DNA of 64,000 bases from Flavitalea plasmicola (GTDB lineage: Bacteria; Bacteroidota; Bacteroidia; Chitinophagales; Chitinophagaceae): positions 434,001 to 498,000 of the forward strand of contig NZ_JAUOTO010000006.1 in the NCBI RefSeq assembly GCF_030546645.1, in the 5' to 3' direction. Positions 54,089 through 62,691 of the stretch are shown here, piece after piece. Numbering within the stretch: position 1 is the first letter of the stretch; each line of letters begins with the position of its first letter. Below the pieces are notes generated by a model, which saw nothing but the letters and a program-made list of their open reading frames with translations, did no database searches and was not told the DNA's origin. The translations under genes and the position numbers were made by a program.

Positions 54089-54520
54089 TTATGAGATATT
54101 TCCTCCTAACGCTTTTAACAAGCTCGCCAGCGAAAGGCTATTTTTACCATACTCTACAGGTACTATATCCTTCGCAATCATGTTAGCCGTTTCCATTGCT
54201 TCCTCATAGATCCGTTTCCCCGCAACAGTAATTGTCACAAAACTTACCCGGGCATCCCGTTCATTAGCCTGACGCGCGATCAAACCTATTTTTTCCATAG
54301 GCAGCAACATTCTCGTAACGCCCGATGCGGTAAGCCCTGTCTTTTCCGCCAGGTCCGTAGGCCTCAATCTTTTTTCATCACCTTGTTGCAACAGATAAAG
54401 GATGAGAAAATCATTGAACCCTATGCCATGCATAGTCAACCTATCGAATTTCCGCGCCATCATCGCCTGTATCTTAAATAAGTTCATCAAAAGCCTCAAA
54501 GAGGGATTAATACTTGACAT
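54089..54520 (-). CDS. MarR family transcriptional regulator
   Basis: The 143-residue winged-helix protein has a dimerisation helix (RLLMNLFKIQAMMARKFDRL), recognition region LRPTDLAEKTGLTASGVTRM and wing (IARQANERDARVSFVTITVA) with the conserved D-x-R. The next gene is the APH-like kinase. A TTGA-N4-TCAA dyad and a tandem ATACTTGAC repeat lie directly upstream of the ATG, pointing to autoregulation. Confidence 0.92.
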   Translation of the reverse strand: MSSINPSLRLLMNLFKIQAMMARKFDRLTMHGIGFNDFLILYLLQQGDEKRLRPTDLAEKTGLTASGVTRMLLPMEKIGLIARQANERDARVSFVTITVAGKRIYEEAMETANMIAKDIVPVEYGKNSLSLASLLKALGGNIS

Positions 54521-54536
54521 ATACTTGACTACTCAA
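54511..54536. promoter_or_regulatory. Candidate MarR operator
   Basis: TTGACTACTCAA (54525-54536) is a dyad of TTGA and TCAA with a 4-base spacer. TACTTGAC occurs twice, at 54511-54518 and 54522-54529, 11 bases apart. The site touches the MarR start codon at 54520. Confidence 0.5.
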
Positions 54537-54629
54537 TTATTATGCAAATAAAATTCATTTCTTCATGGTAAAAAAATTTATCATCATCCGCCACCTCCAT
54601 TCCTGGTTATTGGGTTGCCTTTTAACGGA

Positions 54630-55046
54630 CTATCCCGGCTTCTTTTCATTTATTTTGCGAAGAACCGACGCCCCAAGGGCTATGCCAATCAAGTTTGGCA
54701 CAAAGGCAAAGATTGCCCCGGCTTTCCCGCTGCCGCTGCCGAAAACTGCCCCTGCAGTAACACTTAAATGGATTGCACTGAGGACGATACCGATCAACCC
54801 CAGTACCAGGGCCAGGATAGCTCCGGTGCGGACGTCGCCAGTGCCTTTATTCTGACGGCCTTTAGCCCGCCAGCCGATGCCGAAACTGACCAACCCCACA
54901 GCAACTCCTATGAGGGCCCTGGCCCGCCCGGTGGTGATACCTTTCACATAGGTAGAATCGGCCTGTGAAAACACTTCTCCCGGCAGTAAAAAAATAAATG
55001 CAACAATTAACCCGATTAACAAGAGATATGCAAAATGCTTCTTCAT
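54630..55046 (-). CDS. DUF6223-like membrane protein
   Basis: The 138-residue protein has a signal or first membrane helix (HFAYLLLIGLIVAFIFLLPG), then three glycine-rich membrane segments (ARALIGVAVGLVSFGIGW, TGAILALVLGLIGIVLSAIH, AGAIFAFVPNLIGIALGASV) with short polar links. The repeated GAI(L/F)A-x-V-x-x-LIGI pattern fits DUF6223. The function is unknown. Confidence 0.7.
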   Translation of the reverse strand: MKKHFAYLLLIGLIVAFIFLLPGEVFSQADSTYVKGITTGRARALIGVAVGLVSFGIGWRAKGRQNKGTGDVRTGAILALVLGLIGIVLSAIHLSVTAGAVFGSGSGKAGAIFAFVPNLIGIALGASVLRKINEKKPG

Positions 55047-55113
55047 AAGAATTTATTCTTTAAATACAAAGCAACGAACCTGTTAGGTGCTAAAATTGTA
55101 AAAAAACGACATT

Positions 55114-55932
55114 TTACATTTCGAACTCAACCGTGCCCCTGTCAGTCGCGGGCACGGTTTCCGGCCTAAAGTATTCTTTGGGATTATGGCCGGAAAATTT
55201 TCGGAAGTCGTGGATGAAATGTGATTGATCATAATACCCGCATTCTATGGCAATTTGTGTTAATGAACTATCCCCACAAGCTTTTTTTAGGGCGGAATTG
55301 AACCTTTTAATGCGCAGGAATAATTTGGGGCTGAAACCGGAAAATTGTTTAAATCTTCTTTCAAACTGTCTCATCGATAAAAAACTATCGTCGGCCAATG
55401 CTTGTATCGATGTCATATTGCTGGATCTTGACATCAACGTGGTCGATGAGAAGATCTTTGTGTATTCAGGTTTGACATTTTTCAACCGGGCTTCAAGGAA
55501 ATCGCAGACGATTTTAACCCGCTGCTCGTTGCTGAGCGCCAACATAATTTTTTCTTCCAGAATTTCTCCCTCTTTTCCACAGAATGATTTAATGTCCGTG
55601 GATTGATTTGTTATCTCGCTTGCCGGTAAGTGAAATAATTGGGGGAGAGCGTGGGGGTACAAATAGAATCCAAAGGCACCGAAATCAGCTTTTGATGTGA
55701 TCTTGCTGAAGGTCTGTGTCTGTCCATAAATTCCTGAGATTAGGTTTTTCTCGGGCTCGAATTCGATATTGAACTTAAATTGACCTTTGTAACAGAAAAT
55801 AATTTCGGGACAGGGGTAAGCAAAAGCATGATGAACAAATGGATTATGTATGGAGGCATTGGCCTCCGAAAACCAAAAGAATCGAATGTAATCAGAAAGC
55901 CGTTGCGGAGGTTGTATGATCCCATAGTTCAT
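55114..55932 (-). CDS. AraC family transcriptional regulator
   Basis: The 272-residue protein has an N-terminal sensing domain of the DUF6597 type (IIQPPQRLSDYIRFFWFSEA, AYPCPEIIFCYKGQF) and two C-terminal helix-turn-helix motifs (IQALADDSFLSMRQFERRFK, IAIECGYYDQSHFIHDFRKF SGHNPKEYF). It likely responds to a small molecule; the target is unknown. Divergent gene arrangement is not seen, as neighbours run the same way. Confidence 0.92.
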   Translation of the reverse strand: MNYGIIQPPQRLSDYIRFFWFSEANASIHNPFVHHAFAYPCPEIIFCYKGQFKFNIEFEPEKNLISGIYGQTQTFSKITSKADFGAFGFYLYPHALPQLFHLPASEITNQSTDIKSFCGKEGEILEEKIMLALSNEQRVKIVCDFLEARLKNVKPEYTKIFSSTTLMSRSSNMTSIQALADDSFLSMRQFERRFKQFSGFSPKLFLRIKRFNSALKKACGDSSLTQIAIECGYYDQSHFIHDFRKFSGHNPKEYFRPETVPATDRGTVEFEM

Positions 55933-55979
55933 CTTAGCTGACGTTGCTCTTCAAAGATACAAAATAAGAAAGGTTAATA

Positions 55980-56804
55980 TCATTTCCACGCCTGGCTGAT
56001 TACTGCGCTTATAGGAGCGATCATAGGAGCCGCGCCGAATTTTTCGGAAAGTTCTTTTTCCAATTTAAGCTTTATCTCGTCTATCCATGCGGGATTACGC
56101 TTTATGATTTCTTTATAAAGAGGTCCTCCTCCCTCTACAAGGCCATGTGCAGCTTCTTTTGCAGAAGGGCTGACGGAAAATTGCTTTACTTTTTCAATGG
56201 TTATTTTTGAAAATCCTGCATCCCGCAATAATTGGTCTATTACAGTTTCATCACTCATCGAGGTTGCAAGATTATATGAATCTAGTAACGGCTGATCCAA
56301 ATATTCCTTTGCTATAGATCGGGCAGTATAGGATGCAGCGTTTTGCTCCAGCTTATCCCAGGTTGTAAATAATAACATGCCTCCTGGTCTTAAAACGCGA
56401 TATGCTTCCTCGAACGCCTTTGGTTTGTCGGGAACAAACATATATCCAAAGCAACAGACAACCACATCGATACTGTTATCATTAAAAGGGAGATGTTGTG
56501 CGTCGATATTTTGCCATTCGATATTAAGATGGCTTAATTTCTTTTTTGCTTCACTCAACATATCCTCGCTAATATCCGAAGCGACCAGCTTTGCAGAGGT
56601 TGAGATACATTCCCGGATATGACGTGTAACCCGGCCAGTTCCTGCAGCAATTTCCAGTACAATTGCGACGAAAGTTGGGTCTATTCGTTTTACAACTTCC
56701 AGGGCATATGGTTCAAAAAATAGGGGACCGAAAAATTGGTCATAGTGAGCGGCTGTGTCTCCCGAAATATCAACGGAACGTACCGTAGTCGAAGTCTCAT
56801 TCAT
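55980..56804 (-). CDS. Class I SAM-dependent methyltransferase
   Basis: From the ATG at 56804 it has 274 residues. The SAM-binding motif I is VLEIAAGTGRVTRHI, the acidic end of strand 2 is VASDISEDML, motif II is DVVVCCFGYMFVP, and RVLRPGGMLLFTTWD follows. It is UbiE/Methyltransf_11-like with an unknown small-molecule substrate. It is divergent from the hypothetical gene at 56930. Confidence 0.88.
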   Translation of the reverse strand: MNETSTTVRSVDISGDTAAHYDQFFGPLFFEPYALEVVKRIDPTFVAIVLEIAAGTGRVTRHIRECISTSAKLVASDISEDMLSEAKKKLSHLNIEWQNIDAQHLPFNDNSIDVVVCCFGYMFVPDKPKAFEEAYRVLRPGGMLLFTTWDKLEQNAASYTARSIAKEYLDQPLLDSYNLATSMSDETVIDQLLRDAGFSKITIEKVKQFSVSPSAKEAAHGLVEGGGPLYKEIIKRNPAWIDEIKLKLEKELSEKFGAAPMIAPISAVISQAWK

Positions 56805-56929
56805 AGGTTCTATGTTTACATTTAAGAAGCATAAAAAGTCACATGGCGAATAGATATCTATAAAATTATCCATAAATAGTCATATTTGCACACTAACATA
56901 TTGTGAGCTGGAATCCGCTACATTTGCCT

Positions 56930-57763
56930 ATGAGCTATAGTGCATTTGTAAATTGTAATTGCTATACGGACGGCAAAACTGCTGCCCCGCCATACAAAGA
57001 GTTTATAAGCTTTGATGATGAGGGCGTTTACCTTGAAATAACAAGCGAAATGTGGAAAAAGAACGAGGAACTTTGTTATAAAATGGACAAAGAATTTGAC
57101 GAATGGAAGCGCACCGCTTGTGAACATAAGGATATGAATGCCGCATATGAATATCTTTCCAATATGTCTGGAATGGCAGCTTTTAAACACATTGTTCATA
57201 AACTTGGCGGGAAGGACAAATTTCCAATTTTGACTGAATATCTACCTACTGTCAATGGGGGGACTTTGCCGGCAGGATTTGCAAATAAATTACTTCAAGA
57301 GTTAGAAGACCTTGGGAACGAAACAACGCCTGAGGAATTTGTTTCACTTCAAGAAAAATCTACAGGAGATCTAAAGGCGTCAGTCAAATCTGATTCTCGG
57401 GAAATTTTTGTGTATACCGCAAATAACAAGATTAACTATGGCATTGACAAAGACGGCTTTTTCATTTTACAAAATAAGAAAAAATACAATGGAGTTGTTC
57501 CTAAAATAGTGTTTCGTTCGATCAATTTCTTGCAACAAACAATTTCAAAGAGTGTTTACAGGTTCATTGATATTCCGACTACAAAAAGTTTTGAATGTTC
57601 AGTTAAACTTCATCCGGATGAGGAAAATGTTGCAATTGAATTCGAATTTATTGTAATAAAAAAGAAAAATGCAATCGCAAACGAGTATCAGTACATTTTA
57701 GAACCATTGAGAAAATTGGCAATCGCTTCGCTATTGACAGGCAATCCAATTATTTGGACTTAA
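56930..57763 (+). CDS. Hypothetical protein, orphan
   Basis: The 277-residue protein starts at the ATG 56930 (MSYSAFVNCNCYTDGKTAAP); a frame from 56903 adds nine residues. The N-terminal half is helical with two early cysteines (CNC) and acidic stretches. The C-terminal half is strand-rich (EIFVYTANNKINYGIDKDGF, SFECSVKLHPDEENVAIEFE). I do not recognise a family. The cysteine-rich opening and the mixed fold recall proteins encoded near mobile DNA. AT-rich. Its 3' end overlaps the DoxX gene by 14 bases. Confidence 0.65.
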   Translation: MSYSAFVNCNCYTDGKTAAPPYKEFISFDDEGVYLEITSEMWKKNEELCYKMDKEFDEWKRTACEHKDMNAAYEYLSNMSGMAAFKHIVHKLGGKDKFPILTEYLPTVNGGTLPAGFANKLLQELEDLGNETTPEEFVSLQEKSTGDLKASVKSDSREIFVYTANNKINYGIDKDGFFILQNKKKYNGVVPKIVFRSINFLQQTISKSVYRFIDIPTTKSFECSVKLHPDEENVAIEFEFIVIKKKNAIANEYQYILEPLRKLAIASLLTGNPIIWT

Positions 57764-58151
57764 TAACCGGCCGGGCGGTAAAGAGGCCACGGTAACAGGC
57801 GCGATAGCCGAGGCCAAGCAGCAAATTGGGAAGTAGCAGGAGGACACCCATCAACCAGCCCGAGGGCACCAGGATGGTGTGAAAAAGGAACACGTTAACA
57901 CTGATGGGGAAGAGAACGACCGCAAAAAAGGGAGTGTACCAGTTAGACAATAAAGACATGCCGCCTGCTATTTGAATGACTTTTTGCATGGGATAGAAAT
58001 AACCTGTAGCCAGAAGGCCTGCTTTAAATAACCCAGCTGCTCCCGGATGCTGCGGCGGCTGATAAGGGATAAAATGCAGAAAATAATCAAGACCGAACAC
58101 CAGGTAGAGAAATCCGAGAAGCAGACGGGAGATGAGAACTGCAATTTTCAT
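57750..58151 (-). CDS. DoxX family membrane protein
   Basis: The 133-residue protein has four predicted transmembrane helices. The DoxX start is AVLISRLLLGFLYLVFGLDY, followed by GYFYPMQKVIQIAGGMSLLS, FFAVVLFPISVNVFLFHTIL and WLMGVLLLLPNLLLGLGY. DoxX-type proteins are linked to quinone or thiol redox homeostasis in the inner membrane, but this member is unassigned. Confidence 0.8.
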   Translation of the reverse strand: MKIAVLISRLLLGFLYLVFGLDYFLHFIPYQPPQHPGAAGLFKAGLLATGYFYPMQKVIQIAGGMSLLSNWYTPFFAVVLFPISVNVFLFHTILVPSGWLMGVLLLLPNLLLGLGYRACYRGLFTARPVIKSK

Positions 58152-58258
58152 GACATTATTTTTACACCGGATCTTAGAAAAGGGTTACATGCCTTTTGAT
58201 ATAAGTTCTATTGCTTAAACTCCTGTTATCTGAGATTCGGGTCGACGTTTAATCATGC

Positions 58259-58287
58259 GCAAATCTTACACAAATTGTAAGATTTGC
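58259..58287. promoter_or_regulatory. 12-bp perfect inverted repeat between DoxX and SnoaL-like genes
   Basis: GCAAATCTTACA, five bases (CAAAT), then the exact inverse TGTAAGATTTGC. It lies in the 327-base gap between two divergently transcribed genes, 108 bases upstream of the DoxX ATG and about 190 before the SnoaL-like ATG. It could be an operator or an RNA hairpin. It lacks a T-run, so a terminator is less likely. Confidence 0.6.
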
Positions 58288-58415
58288 ACAATACAATCCT
58301 CAACCTTCATTTTAACTATTAATTATCAACAGATTAGGTGAAACCTTAGGAGTTAAAAAAGCAACCTTATTTCCGACGCACTACCAATCGCCTTCCATAA
58401 AAAGGGCTCCTGACA

Positions 58416-58432
58416 TAGGGTTGTCACAGTGC
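58416..58432 (+). repeat. 17-base direct repeat, second copy
   Basis: TAGGGTTGTCACAGTGC is identical at 50565-50581. Here it lies 46 bases upstream of the intact SnoaL-like gene. Confidence 0.85.
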
Positions 58433-58478
58433 ACCGTCATCTTTGTAGCGGAAAGATCATCACTAAAAAAACATATAT

Positions 58479-58844
58479 ATGACAACACAGGAAGTCGCCT
58501 TCCGCTATTACGAGTTGGCCTGCCAGAACAAATGGAACGAGATCCAGGAGACCCTCCATGACGAGAGCATCATATCCCGGGAACCCGAAAATCGCGCGCC
58601 GGCCGGCATCGAAACCATAACCCGGGGAAAAGTGGCCGTGAAAGTTAAGACCGATACCCATCGTGCCATGATCGAGACGATGCACAGCCGCCATACCAGC
58701 GAACCTCTCGTCGCAGGCAATTTCTTCACCACCGTATTGAAAAGGGATGTTACCTATAAAGGCAGGCCCAGGGCAATCTCGGAGGAGATCGCTGTCATTG
58801 AAGTGAAGAACGGCAAGATCGTTTCGGAAACCTTTTTCTATTGA
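58479..58844 (+). CDS. SnoaL-like (nuclear transport factor 2 fold) protein
   Basis: A 121-residue single-domain protein of the alpha+beta NTF2/SnoaL fold: TTQEVAFRYYELACQNKWNE, then GIETITRGKVAVKVKTDT, and the closing strands RAISEEIAVIEVKNGKIVSE TFFY. Such proteins are isomerases, hydrolases or ligand carriers; this one is unassigned. Convergent with the alpha/beta hydrolase gene, with 2 bases between the ends. A decayed copy lies at 50551-50641. Confidence 0.8.
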   Translation: MTTQEVAFRYYELACQNKWNEIQETLHDESIISREPENRAPAGIETITRGKVAVKVKTDTHRAMIETMHSRHTSEPLVAGNFFTTVLKRDVTYKGRPRAISEEIAVIEVKNGKIVSETFFY

Positions 58845-58846
58845 TC

Positions 58847-59527
58847 TTATAAGAAACGCCGAAGGTGATCCGCTAGCTGGATTGTATCCACTTGCTCGAT
58901 GGGATGAGGCGTTCCGGGAAGGATCGCTAACTGGGCATTCGGTATGCTTTTATGTATATCTGCTGTTTCCCCCAGGCTGACCATTTTATCACGGTCCCCC
59001 AGCATCAGGAGGGTCGGGACTAGGATATTGTTGCAATTATCCGCAGATAAAAGGGGCTTATCTCCCAGGTCTATTAAGAGATCAGCGGTTTTTTGTAATA
59101 CTGTCTTCCAGTCTTTCGGCTGATGACGTTGTTCCAGGATTTTTGCAAATGGCGGGAGCTTTTCCAGGATCTTTTCGGGGTTGATCATCTGTATTTCACG
59201 TTGGGCTATGGTCGGATCCCAATGAAATTTCGTCGCCAGGGTAGCCAGTTTGGTTACGCGTGAACGATGGTGCAGTGCCAGGTACATACCGACATATCCG
59301 CCCATGCTATAGCCGAAGATCGATGTTTCGGGTAGTTGCATTTCGTCCATATAGGTGAGGACATCCTGCGCGAACATAGGAATTGAAAAAGGGCTATCGG
59401 GAAATGGCTCCCTGCCATGGCCAGAGAAATCCATCGTATGAACGGTGAACTCGTTTTCCAGCTCGGCAGCGAGGGGGCTTAGCTGATTTTCAGCGCCGAG
59501 GGCCCCGTGTAATAAGAGTAGATGCAT
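58847..59527 (-). CDS. Alpha/beta-fold hydrolase
   Basis: A 226-residue soluble hydrolase: MHLLLLHGALGAENQLSPLA with the oxyanion HGALG, nucleophile elbow FGYSMGGYVG, acid in LMLGDRDKMV, and histidine in LPGTPHPIEQ. It is similar to small esterases and MenH/BioH-like enzymes. It is the last gene of the operon and follows the metallo-hydrolase gene with no gap. Confidence 0.88.
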   Translation of the reverse strand: MHLLLLHGALGAENQLSPLAAELENEFTVHTMDFSGHGREPFPDSPFSIPMFAQDVLTYMDEMQLPETSIFGYSMGGYVGMYLALHHRSRVTKLATLATKFHWDPTIAQREIQMINPEKILEKLPPFAKILEQRHQPKDWKTVLQKTADLLIDLGDKPLLSADNCNNILVPTLLMLGDRDKMVSLGETADIHKSIPNAQLAILPGTPHPIEQVDTIQLADHLRRFL

Positions 59528-60379
59528 TCATTTTATTTTAACGACGCCTTCCGATATTTTAGGGAATATTGCGAAGATCCTCGCATCATGTCCCGGGATA
59601 ATAAACCTTGGGTCGGTTACCAGGGTCTTCATCCTTTGCATCGACTTTACATAAGCTGTCGTATCGAATGTGCCGCCGGGAGACGGCGGGCACAAATGTT
59701 CGAGGCTGTAATAGACCCAGATATTATCCGAAGCAAGAAGAACCTTGTTCCTGCCCGTCTCCACCAATACAAATTGTGAATTGAAAGTATGTCTTGAACC
59801 AGTGAGTACCTTTATCCCGGGTATTATTTCTTTATTATCGCCATCGACAAGCGTCACTCTTCGCGCCAGGTTCATATCGACGAGCAAACGCACGTCCCGT
59901 TTATTGAAACCGCCATTAAACCCGCCCTTTTGCCAGGCGGCGCCTACAAAATAGTTATAATCCTCTTTTTGGATCCAAATGTGCGCATTCGGGAATAAGC
60001 TGATCCCGTCAATATGGTCCCAATGCGGATGGCTCAATATAATGTCCGTAATGTCTCCGGCTTTTAGTCCCAGCTTCGAAAGGGTGGAGTCCGGGCGGAC
60101 GTACTGTTTGATGGCAAACTCTTTTGCATCTTCCGTATTTATCATATCGGGGAGAAATCCTGCATCCACGAGGATATTCCTCCCATTGTTCCCCCGGACC
60201 AGCCAAATCATAAAATCGATGTTTATACTGTCTTTTCGGGGGGCATGGTCGGACCAGTCTGCAATTGGGGAGGGATGACCCATGGAGGCGAATCTTAGCG
60301 CGTAGACCTGATAGCCCGGGGATTGGGAAAAAGCCTGGACGAAAGAGAATAGGAGTGCAAAAAAAATCACGTACTTCAT
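59528..60379 (-). CDS. Secreted metallo-beta-lactamase-fold hydrolase (AHL-lactonase-like)
   Basis: The 283-residue protein has a signal peptide (VIFFALLFSFVQAFSQ). The metal motif HxHxDH is complete in ILSHPHWDHIDG, with further ligands likely in LTGSRHTF, LLASDN and IIPGHDA. The layout resembles quorum-quenching lactonases of the AiiA family, but sulfur dioxygenase-like or other hydrolases share it. It lies between the class V aminotransferase (2 bases) and the alpha/beta hydrolase (0 bases). Confidence 0.85.
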   Translation of the reverse strand: MKYVIFFALLFSFVQAFSQSPGYQVYALRFASMGHPSPIADWSDHAPRKDSINIDFMIWLVRGNNGRNILVDAGFLPDMINTEDAKEFAIKQYVRPDSTLSKLGLKAGDITDIILSHPHWDHIDGISLFPNAHIWIQKEDYNYFVGAAWQKGGFNGGFNKRDVRLLVDMNLARRVTLVDGDNKEIIPGIKVLTGSRHTFNSQFVLVETGRNKVLLASDNIWVYYSLEHLCPPSPGGTFDTTAYVKSMQRMKTLVTDPRFIIPGHDARIFAIFPKISEGVVKIK

Positions 60380-60381
60380 GA

Positions 60382-61851
60382 TTATAAATATACTGAAAGA
60401 TCCGACTTCCCGGACTTCCTGAAAGTATATTCACTGCACACCGGGTCGTAAGCATAGTCTTTCTCCCATTCGACGTACTGGTCAACCGTGCTTTCCACCG
60501 CATCCATCATATAATCTATTTCTGCATCGGTCATGGTAGGATGAATGGACAGTCTGACCCAGCCCGGCTTACACCACATCTCACCAGCCCGGAGTGCATT
60601 CAGGATCTTGTAAGACCGGATCTTATCGATGCCCAGCAGCACATGTCCATAAGTACCCGCACAGCTGCATCCACCCCTTGCCTGGATCCCAAACCTGTCG
60701 TTCAGGATCTTCACGATCAGATCATAATGTGCATGCTTCACCGTAAATGAGATAACGCCCAATCGCTTCCTGGTCGCTCCCAATATTTCGACGCCATCGA
60801 TCTGCTCAAAACGATCGAAAAGGCGGCGAAGCATCTCCGTTTCCCGATCCAGCATTCTTGCCACGCCCATCTCCTCCTTCAACCGTACGCACATGCCTGC
60901 TTTTATCCCCTGCAGGATGGGCGGCGTGCCGCCATCTTCCCGTAGTTCAATGTCGGAGATATATTCATGTGCCTTCCATGGATTGCTATATATGATAGTG
61001 CCTCCGCCGGGCTGATCGGGGATGCGATTCTTATATAGTTTGCTGTTAAAGATCAGGATGCCCGGGGTGCCCGGGCCGCCTAAAAACTTATGGAAAGAAA
61101 AATAGATCGCATCCAAATCCGCTGCACCCGATCCGGGGTGCATATCTATACGAACATAAGGAGCCGAACAAGCATAGTCTACGAAACAGAAACCATCGTT
61201 CTCATGCATGATGGTCGCTATCTCCTGAACGGGTGTTTCGATCCCCGTGACATTCGAACAAGCGGTAACCGCCGCAATCTTCATCTTCCGATGGCGGAAT
61301 CGTTCCAACAGTTCCCTGAGATGCTCCAGATCGACATTCCCATCTTCGCGTGGCCGGATCATTTCAACCGTCGCGATAGTCTCCAGCCAACTGATATGAT
61401 TACTGTGGTGTTCCATATGGGTAACCAAAACCAGCGGTTTTACAGATTCGTCCGGCTGGAAATATTTGACATAGTCCATGACCCCTTCCGATACCCGAAG
61501 CCCCATGATCCTCTGTAGTTTATTAACGGCAGCCGTCATACCACTACCGCAAAAGACCAATACATCATCTTTCTTTGCATTGACATGTTCCCTGACTATG
61601 GCTTTCGCCTGCCCGTAAGCGCTTGACATCATTCTTCCTGTAATGCTTGTTTCGGTGTGCGTATTCCCGAAAAAAGGTAGTATTTCATTTTGCAGGCTTG
61701 TCTCGATTGGCCCATAGGCCCTGCCGCTGGCTGTCCAGTCTGCATATAGTATCCTTTTTTGCCCAAAAGGAGATTCAAAAAGCTGCTCGCAGCCGATGAT
61801 GTTCCGGCGAAAAGGGGAAAAATATTCTTCTAATGAGATTACCGCGTGCAT
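60382..61851 (-). CDS. Class V aminotransferase (cysteine-desulfurase-like)
   Basis: The 489-residue PLP enzyme has YADWTASGRAYGPIE near the start, VFCGSGMTAAVNKLQ (phosphate-binding), FVDYACSAPYVRID with the PLP-pairing Asp, and the Schiff-base lysine (about 255) in IYFSFHKFLGGPGTPGIL. The C-terminus has a GGCSCAGTYGH loop with two cysteines where SufS/NifS enzymes carry the active-site Cys. It could remove sulfur from cysteine or act on a related amino acid. Genes on either side are tightly linked. Confidence 0.88.
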   Translation of the reverse strand: MHAVISLEEYFSPFRRNIIGCEQLFESPFGQKRILYADWTASGRAYGPIETSLQNEILPFFGNTHTETSITGRMMSSAYGQAKAIVREHVNAKKDDVLVFCGSGMTAAVNKLQRIMGLRVSEGVMDYVKYFQPDESVKPLVLVTHMEHHSNHISWLETIATVEMIRPREDGNVDLEHLRELLERFRHRKMKIAAVTACSNVTGIETPVQEIATIMHENDGFCFVDYACSAPYVRIDMHPGSGAADLDAIYFSFHKFLGGPGTPGILIFNSKLYKNRIPDQPGGGTIIYSNPWKAHEYISDIELREDGGTPPILQGIKAGMCVRLKEEMGVARMLDRETEMLRRLFDRFEQIDGVEILGATRKRLGVISFTVKHAHYDLIVKILNDRFGIQARGGCSCAGTYGHVLLGIDKIRSYKILNALRAGEMWCKPGWVRLSIHPTMTDAEIDYMMDAVESTVDQYVEWEKDYAYDPVCSEYTFRKSGKSDLSVYL

Positions 61852-61871
61852 ATATCAGGATTGATCCGTGC

Positions 61872-62534
61872 TTATTTATTTTTTTCGGAAGCATAGAGGT
61901 CAAAAAGAGCATGGGGTTTTTTGCTAAAATAATTATTGAAATATGCGCCAAGGAAGAAAATAAAGACCGCAAATCCCAAGACGATCATCAACTGGGATAT
62001 TGAGGTTTTCTGAATTTCCTGTTTAGAGCGAACATCGCAAATTTCTCCGGGACAGTATTGGGTCTTTCCCTTAAAAAGCAACGGATAAAATTTACATCCC
62101 AGGCAAATACCGAACACCGCTTCAAAAAAGAGAAATATCAAGCAGATGAGGCAGATAATACCGGTGATCGGACTATAGGAGTTGACCAACACCATAAAAA
62201 TGAACATGGTTGCCGACAGGACCAGGCCAATGACCCAGGCAAACCTTTTTTGCCGGGCACCCACATATTCGGGTGTTTGCCTGCCAACGATCAGGCGGCC
62301 AATGATTAACATAGGGGAGAACTTGGGGTTTATAAAAACCCGTATGGCAAAATCAATAAAAAACAGGGTGATAACATATTTGATCGGCAAGAAATTATTT
62401 TTAAACACGATGAACATCAGTGAAAGGAAGGTCGCCAGGAAGAGGATGCCCGCCGCGGCCCTGATCTCCCTTTCATTTAAAACCCGTATTTCATACCCGG
62501 CCACCTCTTCGCCGAACTGTATTGTTTTGCTCAT
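61872..62534 (-). CDS. DUF4395 family membrane protein
   Basis: The 220-residue protein has four to five transmembrane helices and the DUF4395 hallmarks: VLNEREIRAAAGILFLATFL, the loop DFAIRVFINPKFSPMLIIGR, and a cysteine-bearing segment (GICLGCKFYPLLFKGKTQYC then PGEIC). DUF4395 proteins are often encoded beside thioredoxin- and sulfur-related genes. It is the first gene of the four-gene operon, 20 bases upstream of the class V aminotransferase gene. Confidence 0.85.
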   Translation of the reverse strand: MSKTIQFGEEVAGYEIRVLNEREIRAAAGILFLATFLSLMFIVFKNNFLPIKYVITLFFIDFAIRVFINPKFSPMLIIGRLIVGRQTPEYVGARQKRFAWVIGLVLSATMFIFMVLVNSYSPITGIICLICLIFLFFEAVFGICLGCKFYPLLFKGKTQYCPGEICDVRSKQEIQKTSISQLMIVLGFAVFIFFLGAYFNNYFSKKPHALFDLYASEKNK

Positions 62535-62691
62535 GGTAGTTTTTTCATAATACTAGCTAAATAACTCAAAGAGTGCAAGTTGCATCAATAGACAAGAGAT
62601 TGGGGTATACGAAATGCGATTCGCGGTCAACGATCGAATGGAATAAAAAAGGAGAAAAGATTTAACGATATTTAATCCGTCAAATAACATA

